Shown here: one piece after another, positions 46,401 to 60,700 of the stretch
How positions within the stretch are numbered: position 1 is the stretch's first letter
How the letters are laid out: every line of letters starts with the position of its first letter
Source: Drechslerella dactyloides
Taxonomy: Eukaryota > Ascomycota > Orbiliomycetes > Orbiliales > Orbiliaceae
Reading direction: 5' to 3'
Length of the DNA stretch: 64,000 bases
NCBI GenBank assembly: GCA_020064725.1
Contig: JAGTWJ010000001.1
Coordinates: 5,642,001-5,706,000 of the forward strand
Program-made: the position numbers and the translations under genes
The notes under the pieces: model-generated
Databases searched by the model: none
Told to the model about the DNA's origin: nothing
Seen by the model: the letters and a program-made list of their open reading frames with translations, nothing else

Positions 46401-47910
46401 TCAGCCCGACCTGACATGACAAACCGAACCAGAACTGTCTCGTCCAGTCTACTCGCTACAGCATACGTAACGTTCCGTGGCCAACACGAACGAACGACTA
46501 AGCTTCCGTAAGTATCCTATATACGACAACAGCATAAAGTTGTCGACTGGTCAGGATTTCGTATTTTCTTCCGTAAGTTTGGCCAAGCGGTGAACCAACA
46601 GCGCACTTCCCATGCAACATACAAAGCGCACACACATGGATATGGTGGATATTTGGAAGCTTGGTTTGCGTCTTGCCGATTCGCTGTTGCATCTTGGTCG
46701 TGTGGATTGATGGATGAGCCAAGACTCGATGGGTCCTCGCTAAGGATGCTGGCATGCAAAGATGGCACAGTGAGATAAACTGCATATCCGAGTGTTGGTT
46801 AGCATGCATGTTGGTTTGATTGGACAGCTGGCTTAAGTTGGGGCAAAGGCGAACGAGGGAAACGAACGGAAGGACCAGTGTGATTGATTCGAAGTTCTGT
46901 GATCCGAGGGCTGGTTAACGGAGCTAGCCTCATGGTGCTCGCGATCAGACATCCAACTGCGATCACTTGCCTTGCGATCGAGTCGCGCGCGGGCTTACTC
47001 GCAAGGCTAAATTTCTTCGCCACGGCTCGGGGTTTCCTGACGGCATGCTTCAGCTTCAGCTTCTAGACCAGCCTGCGTGCATACGTCGCATCGCGCACAG
47101 GCATACGTACCAACACGCAAACACATGTCATGATTGTCGGGATTGTCGCTATGATTCGATCAGCTTCATTTTGGTAAGTTAAGTTTGTTTAATTGATCAA
47201 TTTTGGCTACACTGCGATAGATAGGTCAAGACCGGAGAATGCGGGAACGGACTAAAGCTACTAAGTATATTTTGGTTTGGAAAAATATAATGATGAATAT
47301 TCAAATCGGAAGTGAATATGCATAAAAAGCAAAGTAAATGATGACATGAAGAGAATGGATAAGCGTCATTGAAGCAGAAGAATATCAATAATTGAATAGT
47401 GACCCGCCAGCCAAAATAAAGCTAGGGGTTTGAGAATGGAATGAAGAGACTGCGCTCCTGCACAATGGATCGAATGTACAAACAAGTATTCACATGAAGT
47501 TGAAAATAAATCAGTATGATAGAATGAAGAACGGTAAACGAAACCAAAGTATGAAGAAAAAGAAGGGTGAAGAAACATTTGGATAGAAGTTAAGTGGTTT
47601 GTTTCCTAATAAGTATGCAAAAAATATGTCAAAGGCAAATTTTCCATTCCCAAATACTCCAATGACGGGATCAGCAGCAGCAACGCCGTGGTAGAGAAAC
47701 GATATATCGATGAAATAAAAAGCAGTCTTTGTACTCCGATTGAAAGCTAAAATCAGACACCACCCAAAGATGAAGAAATCCCAGAAACGGCTAAAGAGGC
47801 AAATTTTGTTGATGGTCTTGAAAGATGAGCGGTCATGTTAGGTCGTGATATGGTGCGCATATTTTATTTTGGTCGTGAGAATCGTAAAATAGCACGAGCG
47901 GTAAAGCAGT
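43497..47910. other. Gene-free region between tRNA-Ala and the Msn2-type gene
   Basis: About 4.4 kb with only short frames of random composition. The proximal part (47.2-47.9 kb) is AT-rich and is the 3' flank of the zinc-finger gene. No RNA gene or element was recognised. Confidence 0.45.
45999..46018. repeat. GCATC pentanucleotide repeat
   Basis: Four exact GCATC units in tandem. Confidence 0.85.
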
Positions 47911-49515
47911 TTACTCATCAGACCTCTTTCTCTTCTTGCGAGACTTCTTGTCTTCCGAAGACTTGTCCTTGATGTCGCCAGAGGCTGCGGCCATCGAGTC
48001 GACGACAATGATGCCAAGCGGCTGAGGCGAGGGCATCGACTCGGGTTCTTCCATGGGGTTGAACTGCGAGCCCAGGACTGGGACTTCACCCTCGGTCAGG
48101 ACACCAAGGACGACAGCACCGGTGCCGTGGATGCGGCTGTGCTGGGTGAGGTTGTCGCTTCGGGAGAATCGCTTGCCACATTCGCCGCAGGAGAAAGGCT
48201 TGTCTTCGGTGTGGAGAGAGCGGAAGTGTCGCTTCAAGTGTTCCTGTCGTCGGAAGCGGCGGGTGCAGAGGTGGCAGACGAAGGTCTTCGAGGGATCCTC
48301 AGTCAGAGATTGCTTGCGGCCACGGCGGATGACATGCGGGCTGATTGGGTGTCCAACCATGGGCTTCTCGGCCGGGGACACCGGCGACGAGACGCAACTG
48401 GAATCGGTGGAACCGAACTTGAAGCTTCGCAGTCTCTGCTCTTCGGACATCTCTTCGGGCGTCTGCTCCTTCTTGATGGTGGGGGTCTTCCGCTTGGGGA
48501 CCTTGGTTGGGGCAACGGAGCCTTGTCGGGAGGAGGATGTGGACATGGGTGGGCTGGGGAGCTGCTCGTTCTCAGAGTCGTCGTCGAACTTCATCCGCTT
48601 GTTGGAGAAGACGGACTCGGAGAAGTTTTGGATAAAGTCGTCTTCGGAATCACCAAGGTCGGACAGTTCCTCGTTGTAGTCACCGGCCATGTAGGGAGCG
48701 GGCTTGCCAGTGGACAACGGGAGGAAAGACTCGACATTGCCACCGAACAGGAACTCGTCGTCGTCACCGCTGAGCGAGGGCATCGGCGGGAAGACGATAT
48801 CGGGCTTGACGTCGACTGGGCCCGGGGACTGGATGGTGAGTTCTCTTGGATCGCAGCAGTCGGATTCTGTGAAGGAGTCCTGGGACGAGCACGGAGACAG
48901 AGCAGGGCAGTGGAGATCGTTCAACGAGATCGATGGCGGCGGGCTGGCATTGGATTTCAGGATCGATGGAGCTACAAGGCCGGGTGCTGTGCATGCATCC
49001 GCTTGTTAGTTCGGGTTGTACATGAACATACATATCAATGGTTTATACATACCGGCAACCATGTAGTCCATGGGCGTGCTCGGGAGCTGGATATCGGACA
49101 GAGAAACAGTCGAAATCAGAGGCTCCTCTGAGGACCAGCCATGGTTACTGATTGGAGTAGGCATCGCATAAGGAATGGACGGTGTGCTGACGGCACTGTG
49201 GGTCAAAGGAGGGGTGGCAGGGTCGAAGAGAATGAGGTCCGTGGTCGCAGACTCGGTGCCCATATCATTAGACATGTACGGCTCCATTAAAGACGGGGAA
49301 GCCGAAGGCGTAATGGTCAGAGGAACACCTCTTCCACCTAGAACCAGCTGGGATGGAAAATGGATTGGGGTCGGCGCGAGCAGCTGCGGAGACGCAGTGA
49401 TGTAGGCATTCGGCTGGGCTAAGAACTGGCCGTGATGACCATGCTGCTTCTGCTGGAGGCCCTGTGGATCCGGTGAGTAGTAAAGGAAACCAGCTGCAGC
49501 GGCGGCGGCCTCCAT
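47911..49515 (-). CDS. Msn2/Seb1-type C2H2 zinc-finger stress transcription factor
   Basis: Two exons: 49515-49053 and 48986-47911, joined by a 66-bp intron; 512 aa. The C-terminal third has two tandem C2H2 fingers: CHLC...H-x4-H (Cys392, Cys395, His408, His413) and CGEC...H-x3-H (Cys421, Cys424, His437, His441), linked by the TEDKPF spacer. The fingers' wording (RRFRRQEHLKRHFRSLH, KRFSRSDNLTQHSRIHG) is that of yeast Msn2/Msn4 and of MsnA/Seb1 in filamentous fungi, which bind AGGGG/CCCCT stress-response elements. Upstream are acidic, Ser/Pro-rich activation segments, including EELSDLGDSEDDFIQNFSESV, a typical 9aa-like transactivation stretch, and basic KRK motifs near residue 318. The C-terminus is a Lys/Arg-rich tail (KKSRKKRKR), a likely nuclear signal. 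Role by family: induction of stress and starvation genes. The start is the first ATG of a run encoding MEAAAAAAGF. Confidence 0.92.
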
Positions 49516-52500
49516 TGCGACTTATAAATTAAAAGAACGACGGTGGATAAATATATAACCAGGTATATATCTATATCAAAAGGTAAAGAGCGAGCGGACG
49601 GTGTGGGATCGAGTGTGAAGCGAAAGGCGTCTTAAAGCAACCTTCCGCAGGACACAACCGTATGCCTAAAGAATCGATGAAACACTCCGATCAGTACATG
49701 GAACTTTACCGTCTGGGCAGGTAATAAACAGGCGCAGCACAGCGATGAGACGCCGACGACGACGATGGGCAGGCGAGGCCACAGCCAGGAAGGCCGGCCG
49801 GCTGGGGACGTCAAGCCCAGACTGCACTCTTCATGCGGCCGCAGCTTCATGCGCGGCGGAGAGGTGGAGGAAAGGGTCCATCGTCCGGCGCATGCGTCTG
49901 CGGTCCTGGGGCGTGCGCTGGGTGGGAAAGAAGGAAGCACAAGCGAGAGATCCAAAATATGCGAGCAATGGCCAAATTTAGCTGTGCATGAGAAGTCTCC
50001 GAGGAAGCCCCCAGTGCGCAGCCCATCGGCGCATGCTGGGAGATCGAGCGGCGGCCACCAGGCAGGCCCGATTGCCAATTGCTCATCGGGCTCTCCCGCG
50101 CGCAGGCGAGAGACATGGGGGAAATTTCGCATGGCCGTGGATGCAAAATGAATGACATAGCATGGCTTCGCTCATGCACGAAATAAAAGAAAAATTTTCC
50201 TCGTCGTCATTCTTGTCCTGCTCGCAGCCACCACGATATCCGAGGTGGTCCTTCCATCTTCTTCTTTTGTTGCTTCCGCACCGTTCCCACGTAACCGTAC
50301 CGTTGCCCGCCTCGCACGCGTACGAATCTTGCCGACCCTTGCGCGGGTAACTTACGTGGGTGTTGGTGGTAACAATTGGACCGAGGGTAGTAGAAGGGAC
50401 GGACAGAAAAGAAATTGATTTACGACTTACCGCTGACGGATATATCACCGACTCGTGATTGGTTTCCAGTTCAAGCCGTCGACGGCTATTCCGAATGATG
50501 TGTTCGCTTGCGAGTGGGCAGCAGCGAATTTGAGATTAAACAACTAGGTCCGTCCGGCTTGTACGATGGGAGCGTCGAAATTCCAGAGCGCCCTCGTGGT
50601 GGTACGGATCGAAATCTCGCAGGCCCTTTTTCTGTCGGAATGAACGAGTGTAATTGTCGGACTCCAAAAATAGCAAGGGGCAAAAAGGAAATCCAGACGG
50701 CTTGTGTCGTCGCTATCAAAATGATTTAAAATATGTCTTTCAACTGCGGTGATGATGCGTCTTCCATCCAACTCTTGTGGGCTGTTTCTCTTTCCCTTTG
50801 GTCTTGTGATACTGTTGTGGTATACAAGCTCCCTTCAGTGTGCTCAAAGGGCTGATTGGCTGTAGCAGAAATTCAAACAACGATGGTTGCTTCGGCTTGT
50901 GCTACTTTCCGTAACGGAACTTTGAGTGTGCTGGTTGTTTGACGGGAAGCTCAAACGACTGGCGCTCTCGTAGAACAAAAAGAGTGCGCGCTGAAATTGA
51001 TTCTGGTTCCCGTAAGCTGACGGACGGAAACTCTGTGACCTTGCCGGAGGGATTGTATGTGTGTAATTATATTAAAAGAGGATGAAAGAACAAATTTATT
51101 TGGGGTCGAGTTGGTGGTAATTGTATTAGCGCGGGTATGTATCGGGTTTGTTGGTATGTATGTATAGACGCTCGATGCTATGGATCGCTGGTCTAATGAG
51201 GGAGTGTGGGTGTGTATAGTATGTATATCGATGCTCTCTTGGTATTATAATATATATGTGTATATATCGAGGTGGTATGTGAGGGAAGGTCTGGCAGCAG
51301 CACGCAAGCAAGCAGCAGCAATATAGAGAGGATATAGGATGGTGGTAGATGGTAGCACTGGTTTCCGGAGAGGCGTATCAAAAAACGAGAGTGATGGAAA
51401 CAGTAGACGGTGATTAGATTATATTAAATAAACCGTAACATGTAGAAGCAGAAGAATAGAAAAGGGCAAGAGAGAAGAGACCGACGTATCTGGCAATCGG
51501 TGATCTCCCTTGCTTTTTAAAAGAACAAGAATATTAAAGCTGAAGCGCTTGCGGTGAAGGACGGTGTGAAGAGCTGGAGTGTGGAAACATCAGGACTCTG
51601 GGATGGAGATGATGGCCGGTATTTGAGACCACCGACCGCTTGAGCGACGAGCAGCATGGGTCAAATCAATCTATCTTGGGTACCGCACAGGAACCAGATG
51701 TACTTGTACAGTACCTGCCCGTGAAGAAGCAAATACGAGAGCACCTTGCAGGCTGGCCAACGACATCTCTGGCCTCACAGGCTGAGACGTAACTCGCAGC
51801 TAACGGCATTCTGCTAGTGGTTGACATCCAAGGACCGCCGACGCGCTCAGATCACACAATCAGCAGCAACCGAGAAAATTCCCCCACGGCAGAACTGGAC
51901 GACAAGGTGAGAGCAAGGGAAAAAAGCAAAGTCGAGCGGCCAGGGCAGGGTGAGAGAAAGGTGGATGGATGAAAATGTCTCTGCTATAGTCCCAGCACTT
52001 ACCCTTTCTCCACTCAAAACAGGCTTCGGACTAGTGAGAGGCGCATCCACTCTGGCAGATTAAGAAGAGTCTTGCAGGAATAAGAAATGAAACCGGAGAC
52101 AGCTCGAAAAAGAAACCATCGGGCAAGCTGAGGACGAGGGCCCCACCCACCAGACACAAGCATATCGCCCAAGATGCTACCACACACTACTTTGTTACTG
52201 GCAAGGGCCGGCCGTCTCTCTCCCCGGCCGACAGATATTACTGCTATATTTGCTGCTAGGCTCTCTCTCGCTCACGCTCGCCGACGCGTTGCTTCTCTCA
52301 CTCTCACTTCAGAGCCGAGTCTTCCTCTCTGTGAGCGAAACCCACTCAGTTCGATCCGCGGTGTGATAGCGGGCGGTCTGTTGGTTTTCCAATAGAAGTA
52401 ATTGCAATTTGTAAATATATAAGTTGAGGTAGTACAGCTATAGTAGACGAGCTGTTATAATCCATTGTCTTTTTATCTCACGGTTGCGTTGCTCCTCGTG

Positions 52501-54676
52501 CCTCAAATCTTCAATTCCCATCACCGCACTCCACCATCACCAAACAGCCACCCCCGGCTCGAACCAACCAGGGCAGGATAATCTGCGAACTTACCTCGGG
52601 ACCCACCAGCTCCCGAACACTCCTCTCAAGTCTGCCCACCGTGGGCACATGGACTTAACCTTGCTCGAGGGCCAACCGCGACCGCTGCTGGACCCATTTT
52701 CTTCTTCGTCTTCCATCCATTTTCCTTCTTCCCAACCCACACTGCCACCATGGGAAAAAGCAAGCCGTGGTAGCTGAAAAAAGCAGCAGCCAATTTATTT
52801 GCAAAGGAAGAGCTAAAATTTTTCTTCTTTCTTCTTTCCGCCTGCCCCGATTTGTCGCATGCCAAAAGCAACCAGGCGTCCCGGGGCCACCGCCGTGCCC
52901 TCGGCTTTCCATTCGTCGACCGAAAGGTTTGCTCCGGCTGGAATCCAGTCCACGCTGGATTTGGTCAACCGACCGTCGACCGTCTACAAACAATTGGTAG
53001 GCATGAAGCCAGGAATGGAGCGTCTCGCAGGCTGCGCATGTGCAAGCAAACCTTGCGGACGCAGTTCAGCTCCAGCTCTCCCAGTTGTTTTCCAACTGCA
53101 GGCTGGATTTGGTGGCCTTTCCTTCCTTCAGGTGAAGGAGTTCCCGGCCGGCCGCTCGTGGCTGGCTGGTTTATTTTTTTTTTCCTTCTCCAGATTGCTA
53201 CGTGACGTTGCCCTCCGTACCGTATATGTGAAGGAAAGCCGGAAGCCGTCTGTAGCTAAACTTAGTTAACTACAAGCTGCAGTTGCAATGAGTAAATGAA
53301 TTGAATTGAATGAATCGTCGGTACCTACATGCTAATGTACCACGCTTGTACCAGCTAACTACCCGCCTGCCCGGTCCAGCGTGTACACACGTGTGTGTAC
53401 GTATGTAGGTAGCTAAGCTAAGCTGCTGGAGCGGCTTGCGGTGAACCTCGAATTCTGGCTGGCGGTGGTGGTTAATCTTTCTTGTTAAATCCTGCGGCGT
53501 ATCCGACCAACCCGACCGCCGCCGACGGATACAGACATCTACCAAGTATAGCCGACGGACGACCAGCTTTTCTCGATCATTTGCCTACTCTGCCTCTGGC
53601 GACGTCGCAAAATAAGTCCGTGGGCCATAGGTAGATGGACGCCTCGCTGCACACCTACATACACGGGTCTACGTGTATACGTGTAAGTACATACAGAGGA
53701 TACCCACATGGTTTAGCCCAGCGGCTTGCAAATTCAGGCGTAGGCAGAAGGAACCTTTTTTCCCGGTAGGTCGTAACGATGGTGCCGCCGCCCTCGACCG
53801 CTCGATCGACTAGACTTACACGGTCATAGTCTACCGTTATACATCTACCCACATACATCCATACGAGCTGGCCTGCAGCGTCTGTGTAGACGATGGGGCC
53901 GCCAGCGCATATACGGATTATAGCGTCCGTACATTACATACATCGTGCATACACATCCTACGATCCTCTCGATGATTTTCTGCGCAAACAGGCAACTCAG
54001 CGATCGTATTTCTTTTCCTTGGTTATTGTCTTTTCCTTTTCCTTCCAGACCCGATAGCCTCAAACCGCGCTGGTGTTGCTCCTGCATATGTAGGCCAGCT
54101 GGATTTTCGTGCCTTCCGTTTTCTCGCCTGTGGCTTGAGTAGCTACATACAAGCTACGCCGCTCTTTTCCTCGGGTCGCGCCCCAGAATGCACGGCCCAC
54201 ATCCAGAAGCTGGAAGGAGGCCCTCCAATGCGGGCCTAACGCAGGAACGAACGAAATCCGCGAGCTCGAGTTTCGAGATATCTGGTCTTTCAGGTCCCAG
54301 GTGCTAGCTAGCTAGTTCGACTCACCGAACTGACGCCTTGCACGGCGGGCGGCGCGGCCTCGTGCTCATGCTCGCTCAATGCAATGCAGCATGCGAATAT
54401 ATACAGTACGGCGCTATACATACATACAGATTTTCCACCGTGCAGCGCAGCCCGCCGCGCATGGCTACGTCCTGCGTCCACGCATACGTGCCTTATCGTA
54501 GTGGCTTCGCCGCTAGCCGGAAGGCAATCGATAACTAAGTAGATTGTGCAATTGGGTAGCGTAGAAGACTGGTAATGCGCTTGTGTGTGTGTATATATAT
54601 CTCGAAGTTGGTCATGGGGTTGGTTTAGCCTTCCTTGATTGGGAGGGTAATTGGTATAGTATTAGCTGAAGCATTG

Positions 54677-54745
54677 CTTTAGCTAGCTACTAGCAAGTAG
54701 CGGGCGGTAGGTAGCTAACGTTACGTAGCTAGCAAGCTAGCTAGC
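54677..54745. repeat. AGCTAGC-rich patch
   Basis: Several TAGCTAGC and CTAGCAAG units within 70 bp, part of a wider excess of this palindrome (also at 54306-54316, 18260-18275 and 21940-21960). Confidence 0.6.
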
Positions 54746-57700
54746 ATTGTAGCGACGCCAAAACCACCCGAAGCGTCGAAGATCCAGGTGCAAGCATGGT
54801 GTAGACGAGGCAAGCTCAGCTTCTAGCCAGTGGCAAGCGGTATAATCTACTCGATGCAAGCAGGCGTATATGCATGTCTTGGAACGACCCAACCTCCACA
54901 AGCTTCGAAACTCGAAACTGTTGAGCCCGATGATGAAAAATATAGAATATGGATATGGGCATGTGTCCGGGCATGGGTACATATGCGCGATATCGGGTAC
55001 GCACCTTGATTGTCCATCGACGGGAACATTTCTTCGAGAAGAGTAATCTTACTGTTTGCAGTTTGCTCTAATCATTCTTCGTCGTCAAGGTGCGCTCGTG
55101 ATCCCGCAAGATGCGGTGTGCATCCAGGCAAAACGCGCGCTACGCCGGTCGCTGTGGTTGGCTGAGCCCACCGGACCGCACCCAATGCGCACAAAGGTGG
55201 TGTTGCGGTTTATTTGTCCTGCAAAAGGCTTGGCCCCGGCGCTCCAGACTTCGATCGAATCGGATCGCCGCAGGCGACCGACGACAGCCAGTCGAATCGT
55301 CGCTTGCCCTGTCGGTGGTCGGTTGGCCCCGTCGACGCCCAATCGCAGCTCTTGACGTCGATTGCGCAAGTGGGTGGCACCATTCGTATACGTACATCCT
55401 CGATGCTGACCCTCCCCACCCCACTTCCAGCCGTACGAACGCTGTAGAAACATGCGAGGCTAGACGTTCGAATTCGATATTATCGTGATTGCCCACTCAA
55501 CACATGCAGACACCGCAGGCGAATCAACCAGACACCCTTGTTATGGAAAACCGTGAGAAGACGGCATGGAAGACATGCTGTTGAAACATGCAGGTCCAAT
55601 CAGATCGCGGGGCAGGGAGGATAATCCCGACCTGATTGACAGTTTCTCATTTCGTTTATCTCCTCTCGATGATAATCCCGAGCCATTGCTCTGCTCTATC
55701 GCGGGACTGATATCAAGTGCCGAGTGCTCCGTCGAGGTGGGGAGCTGGGAGGCCGGGATGGACAGTGCTGATACAAAGCCAGGCTGGATCAGTCTAGTGG
55801 AGTGAAGCGATTCCAGAGGCGAGCGGAGGGGCAGCTTAGCCTCGCAGTCGCAGATCTCGTGGGACTAGGCTTCATGCGTAACTCGTCAGCTTTTGTCGAA
55901 GGATCACGAGAGTATCGACGATGAGCTATGTTAGCAGTCGTGTACAATGTATACATGTACGATGAGGTTGTGCAGCAATGCTGCCTACATGGCCCAAAAC
56001 AGCAGTTGGTCGTGAGCGGGACCTGACGTGTGTTGCCGCCGCCGCCAAGACTCAACGCGCACGAAAAAAATTCCGGCACTTAACAAGCGATCGCGTCGGA
56101 AAAATCTTCTCTTCTTCTTCTTCTCTTCTTTTTCTCATACAAGAGACTTCGTGTCTCTGTGCGGCTTGCTTCGGTTCATCACATTCCCGTGTTGCCCGTC
56201 CATCGTTCCCCATGATGTTCAAGAGTCTAAGACGAGCGTCAATCGAAGCATAGAACAAACATATTGCATAAGTGCTGGTTGGTCCTGGCCATATCTCTTC
56301 TCTGTTTACTTGCCGGAGGATCGAGGTGGGAACAACATCATACATTCATTCATCGAGTCATTCATCGATTCGGATAGTACAAACTTCCAGAGGGCTTGTC
56401 GACGAATAGCTGGGCTCAACGACACGGCTCATCCAGTCTGCTGGAATCGAATCCCTCGGCTTCACCTCGCAGATTCCGTTTTACCCTGACACTCTGGAAT
56501 ATCAAGCGTCGGACCGGAGTGGGGTGGACATGCCGGGGCTCAACAATCGAATTTACATTAACGATTCATTACATTATCAAATTCTCACGTACTGTATCAG
56601 CTGAGCCAACTGCGGCCTGGCGGGTGACGAAGCGCATGATTGCGACGGATAGGCACGACTCCACGCTGCGATGCATGAATTCCCCACATTTGCGAAACAA
56701 AATGCCATGGTTAAAGGCTGTTCGATGGAAACTTCCTCGGATGGAGAATGCATATCGTGCTTGAATTGGGCATCATTCCTTTAGTCTGATTGATCCAATT
56801 CATCGATTCATGCCTAGTCGAGCCTTTTGACTCTCGTGGTCATGTTTGGGTTTGCCTCGCAAGCAGACATGGGACGGGATGTCGTTATATTGGCAGCTGT
56901 TTTCTCCATTCTGTCCCAGACTTAAGACCGGGCTGCTATAGGGCCAAGTGACTTTCTTTCCATCAGATGCTGCTTGCCTCACTAACAATGACCTTTGATT
57001 CGTGCGTCGGGGCCTCAGGCGGTTTTGTATGTCGTGGGCAAGCTGAAGCATTCTCCACTTTATATTGTCCATGTGTCGATCTCGTGGCATAACGTGCCCG
57101 TTCGAGCAAACAACCACGCCTGTCCCGTCCGCCGGACCCGCTTTCGAGCCCTAGCCTTGTCTGCTCGGGGAGCATTCGAAGCGACGAAGGCTTCTGGAAG
57201 CGGATTGCCGTTAACGGCCGGCGACAAGAGTTATCCAACTTTTTACTACCCGTACGGCTCGTATATACGTGTTCGCGGGAAGGTGAGAGAAAGAAAAATG
57301 CGACTCGAGAGCGACGTTCTGAAACGAGGGTCGGGACACGAAACAAACAAAACCGCGACCTCGACGTGGTAAAAGAAAATTTAATAATCATTCAAGGAAC
57401 GTGCCGTCGTCGACAGTATCAATTGGGTAATCAACGAAGCAGTTCTGTAGACTTTAGTTTAGTACACTAGGGTATTCGCAAGTATCTACCGTCGTCGGCC
57501 GGCCGGTTCCACATATCTAGCTCTCAAGATCTCCGCTAGTCTCTGAATATAGAATAGTCTACGACCATCGACGCAAAAATATCAGGCGGGCGCCTGTGCA
57601 TCTTCTGCGGCGGCGGCACAAAATATGCCTTTAGCCTCAATCTGTGCAATCAATCGACACACCAGCCCGGTAGGCGAGCTCTCAGGTACCGCCACTGTAC

Positions 57701-60700
57701 CTTGTTTGTCCTTTGCGGCCAAGTAGCCGGCCAAAGTGGCGGAAAACGTACAGGCACGAGATGGTCTGCAGGTAGGTACCTGCAGGGCTAATTTCGCGGC
57801 GCACAACTAATGTATCTCCCACAATCTGCCCTTCTCGGCAGCCAGTCTGAGAAACAGACCTAGGTACAACACGGGTTCCTGCTCTCCAGACGCTAGGCTC
57901 GTAGCCCGTGCAGGCCCTGCAGGCAGGTCAAGCCGCTCTTCTGCTGCGCATATGAATTGTATTCTATCGATTCCGCCTCTTGATGTGCCACAGCATCGGT
58001 CTCAGGGCCACAACATGTGCATTCGAGGAAACATAAACAGACACTCACTCGCCCGTTCACACATGATTCATGTACGGCCCCATGCAGGGTTCCTGCCTGC
58101 ATACATGTCGACATAGTTGAGTGTTTTCCTTCGCGGATGATGCAGATCTTAGCTGCACTAGCGCGAAGTTCCTTGCAGTCGAGGCCGACTCAGAACTGCA
58201 GCTGATGTAAGTAATGTCCGTACAGTCAGCAAGCAAGCAAGCAAGCGGCGGGATTATATTAGACACGGAGTACGTACGGTGCACTACAGCAGATGCGGTG
58301 GGACGCAATCAAGCAACCCTGGGATCCAAGTGGTCGTATAATTGCATGTGGTGTTTGAGCTGTATGTGGTTTGGATGTCGGTACAGCAGGACGTCAGGAC
58401 TTTCCTGACCGAGATATCAGGTAAGCTCACCCAATTTACGGAGTGGAGCACGTATCATATCATTTCATCGATTGATGTATCGTCAAGTGGGGGATAATGC
58501 GAATGGAATCAATTTTGTGCGACCGTTGTTACGTACCTGAATGCACATTTCAAGCCGCCTCGCGTGGAATATACATTTTGTCGTCAATAGCAATATACCC
58601 TGGCTAATATTGGTATTCAATTTTGCGGGCGACCAGGTTGGTTTGCAATTGCACCCCGGCCGACAAACACCGCCGGCCAATCTGACAGTTTGACAGAATT
58701 GCCCGAACGCACTGCAAGATCCGCCGTGTTTGTCTAGATGTCTGTATGCATCTCAGCTTATCGTCACGAGGTCTCAGGCGGATTGCTAGCCGTACCGCAC
58801 GGCATCCAAGCCAAGTTGATCACTTCATGGGAAACAAGCTTCGCAACAGAAGTTGACTCTTACCATGCCTAATCTGCACCGTGAGCTCACCGTTCGCGCA
58901 TGCAGACATCAGATGTCAGGACATACGTACATATTCTCTCACGTTGCTGAAACCCGTCGACAAGCTCAGGCCCACATGTCAGGAATTACTAATCCAAGGC
59001 ATATATGCATCGACGGCAGAAGATCCAACCCGAGTGCTGACTAGTATACTAACGTATACGGCGGCACGTCGTCGCATTCGGTACTCGGGCGACGACGCCT
59101 TTCCAAAAGCCCTTCCCCGGACCCGCGCGAGGTTGACAACCAGTCTATGTTTGGAATGCTGCGAACGCGCAAGACGGGCTGCCGCTGGCTGACTCGCAAT
59201 GCAACTCTGCTGCCGCCCATGACAGCATGTGTGGGGTTGCAATGCAGTTGAAAGAAGCGTCTGTATACCGTACGTACTTACGGACGTCTAGGCTGAAACC
59301 GCCTATCGGGCGGGCTTCCGTTTGTCGATGTTGACGTCGCGTCCGAACCTTGCTTTTCTGTCAAATTTAGAAACCGGCGGAATGCACAGATGGCAAAAAT
59401 ATCGTGCCTCGCGGAGTGTTGTACCGGTACAAGTCAACTGTCACCGTAGACACATGCGCAAGATTACACTTCAGCAACTGGTCTCGCGCTGCCACTCGGC
59501 GGACTAGGAACCAACCTTGACGAACGATGCTAACGGGATTAGAGCAATAACCAGAAATATCACGAAGACGGCTCGGATGGAAGCACAGATGTCGTCGTCG
59601 GCGGTGAGCCCAAGCGAAGACTGCAGCTAACTGGCATCTGCATCTTGCGTCTGCGTCGTGAACCTGGTCAGCACGACGCATTTCAGGCTTCACGTCCGCC
59701 GCCGTCGCTGCCTGTCCCCGCTCGTCGGATTTTGCTGCCCTGCGAGGCCTCGAACTTCCAGTTTGGATGCAACTCGAAACCCGGTATCAGAAACCTTCGG
59801 GGCGCCATCGATGCATGTGGTATCCCGTTCAGACGCTTCAGCCGACGAGCACTCATGTGATATGTATACGATGATGTGGGTACGTACCTGCGCTGTTCAC
59901 CTCGACATTTGCATTCTGACTCGGTTCGATTGGGTTGGATTGGTTCCAACAGACTAGCAACGTTTCAAACACCGAGCTGGCATCTGCCAGACATGCCCAC
60001 GATCCGTCTACGACATGCGACATTGCAAGGCATGGACCGAACACGCACGATGATGCGAGTGGCAAGGCCGCATGTGGTTGCCTCGCTGCAATGCTGTCTC
60101 TTACACCGGCGGATTGCTTCGTTGGTGGCTCGTTGGCTGCCTTCCAATTGTGGCTCGCAGGCGACAGGGCACCAACCAGATTCGGTATCTTCCATCCGGT
60201 TTTAGCGATTGTTCACGACCGCACTGAATTTTTTTTCTTCCATCCTTCGAGAACCTTTTGCTCATTCACGAGCTTTGACCCTGCAGCGGGTACGATGGAC
60301 GGCTGGCCAGACATACATACGAGACGACGCGGGGCTCGCGTTCCAGCTGCCTCGCAATTATGCTGGCTGACGACATTGGGCAAGTACCATCAGCCCAGAC
60401 AGACGCCGTCTACCTGTTGCATGCATTCTATTCGTCGATCGCATCTCACGGCTATACAGGGACAGACGGACGTCCACACGCACGCATGCATGCGTGTCTG
60501 CCGGGTCGTATACTTGTACAAGTAGCCGCCTGACAGGCGGAAGCGTGGCACCGGCACGTGGGGGCAAGCAAGCTGGCAGGCAATGCGCATGCGAATTTCC
60601 ATCCGGCAAGACCGTGATTGTGATTCACATTTGCAAACAGGAAAGCAATCTCGATACTGCCCGACGCGACGGCCTCATATCTCCTTCTCTTCGGTTTACC

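Noticed and set aside
48127..49131. 334-codon open frame antisense to the zinc-finger gene
   Set aside because: Shadow of the Msn2-type gene, crossing its intron without a break by chance.
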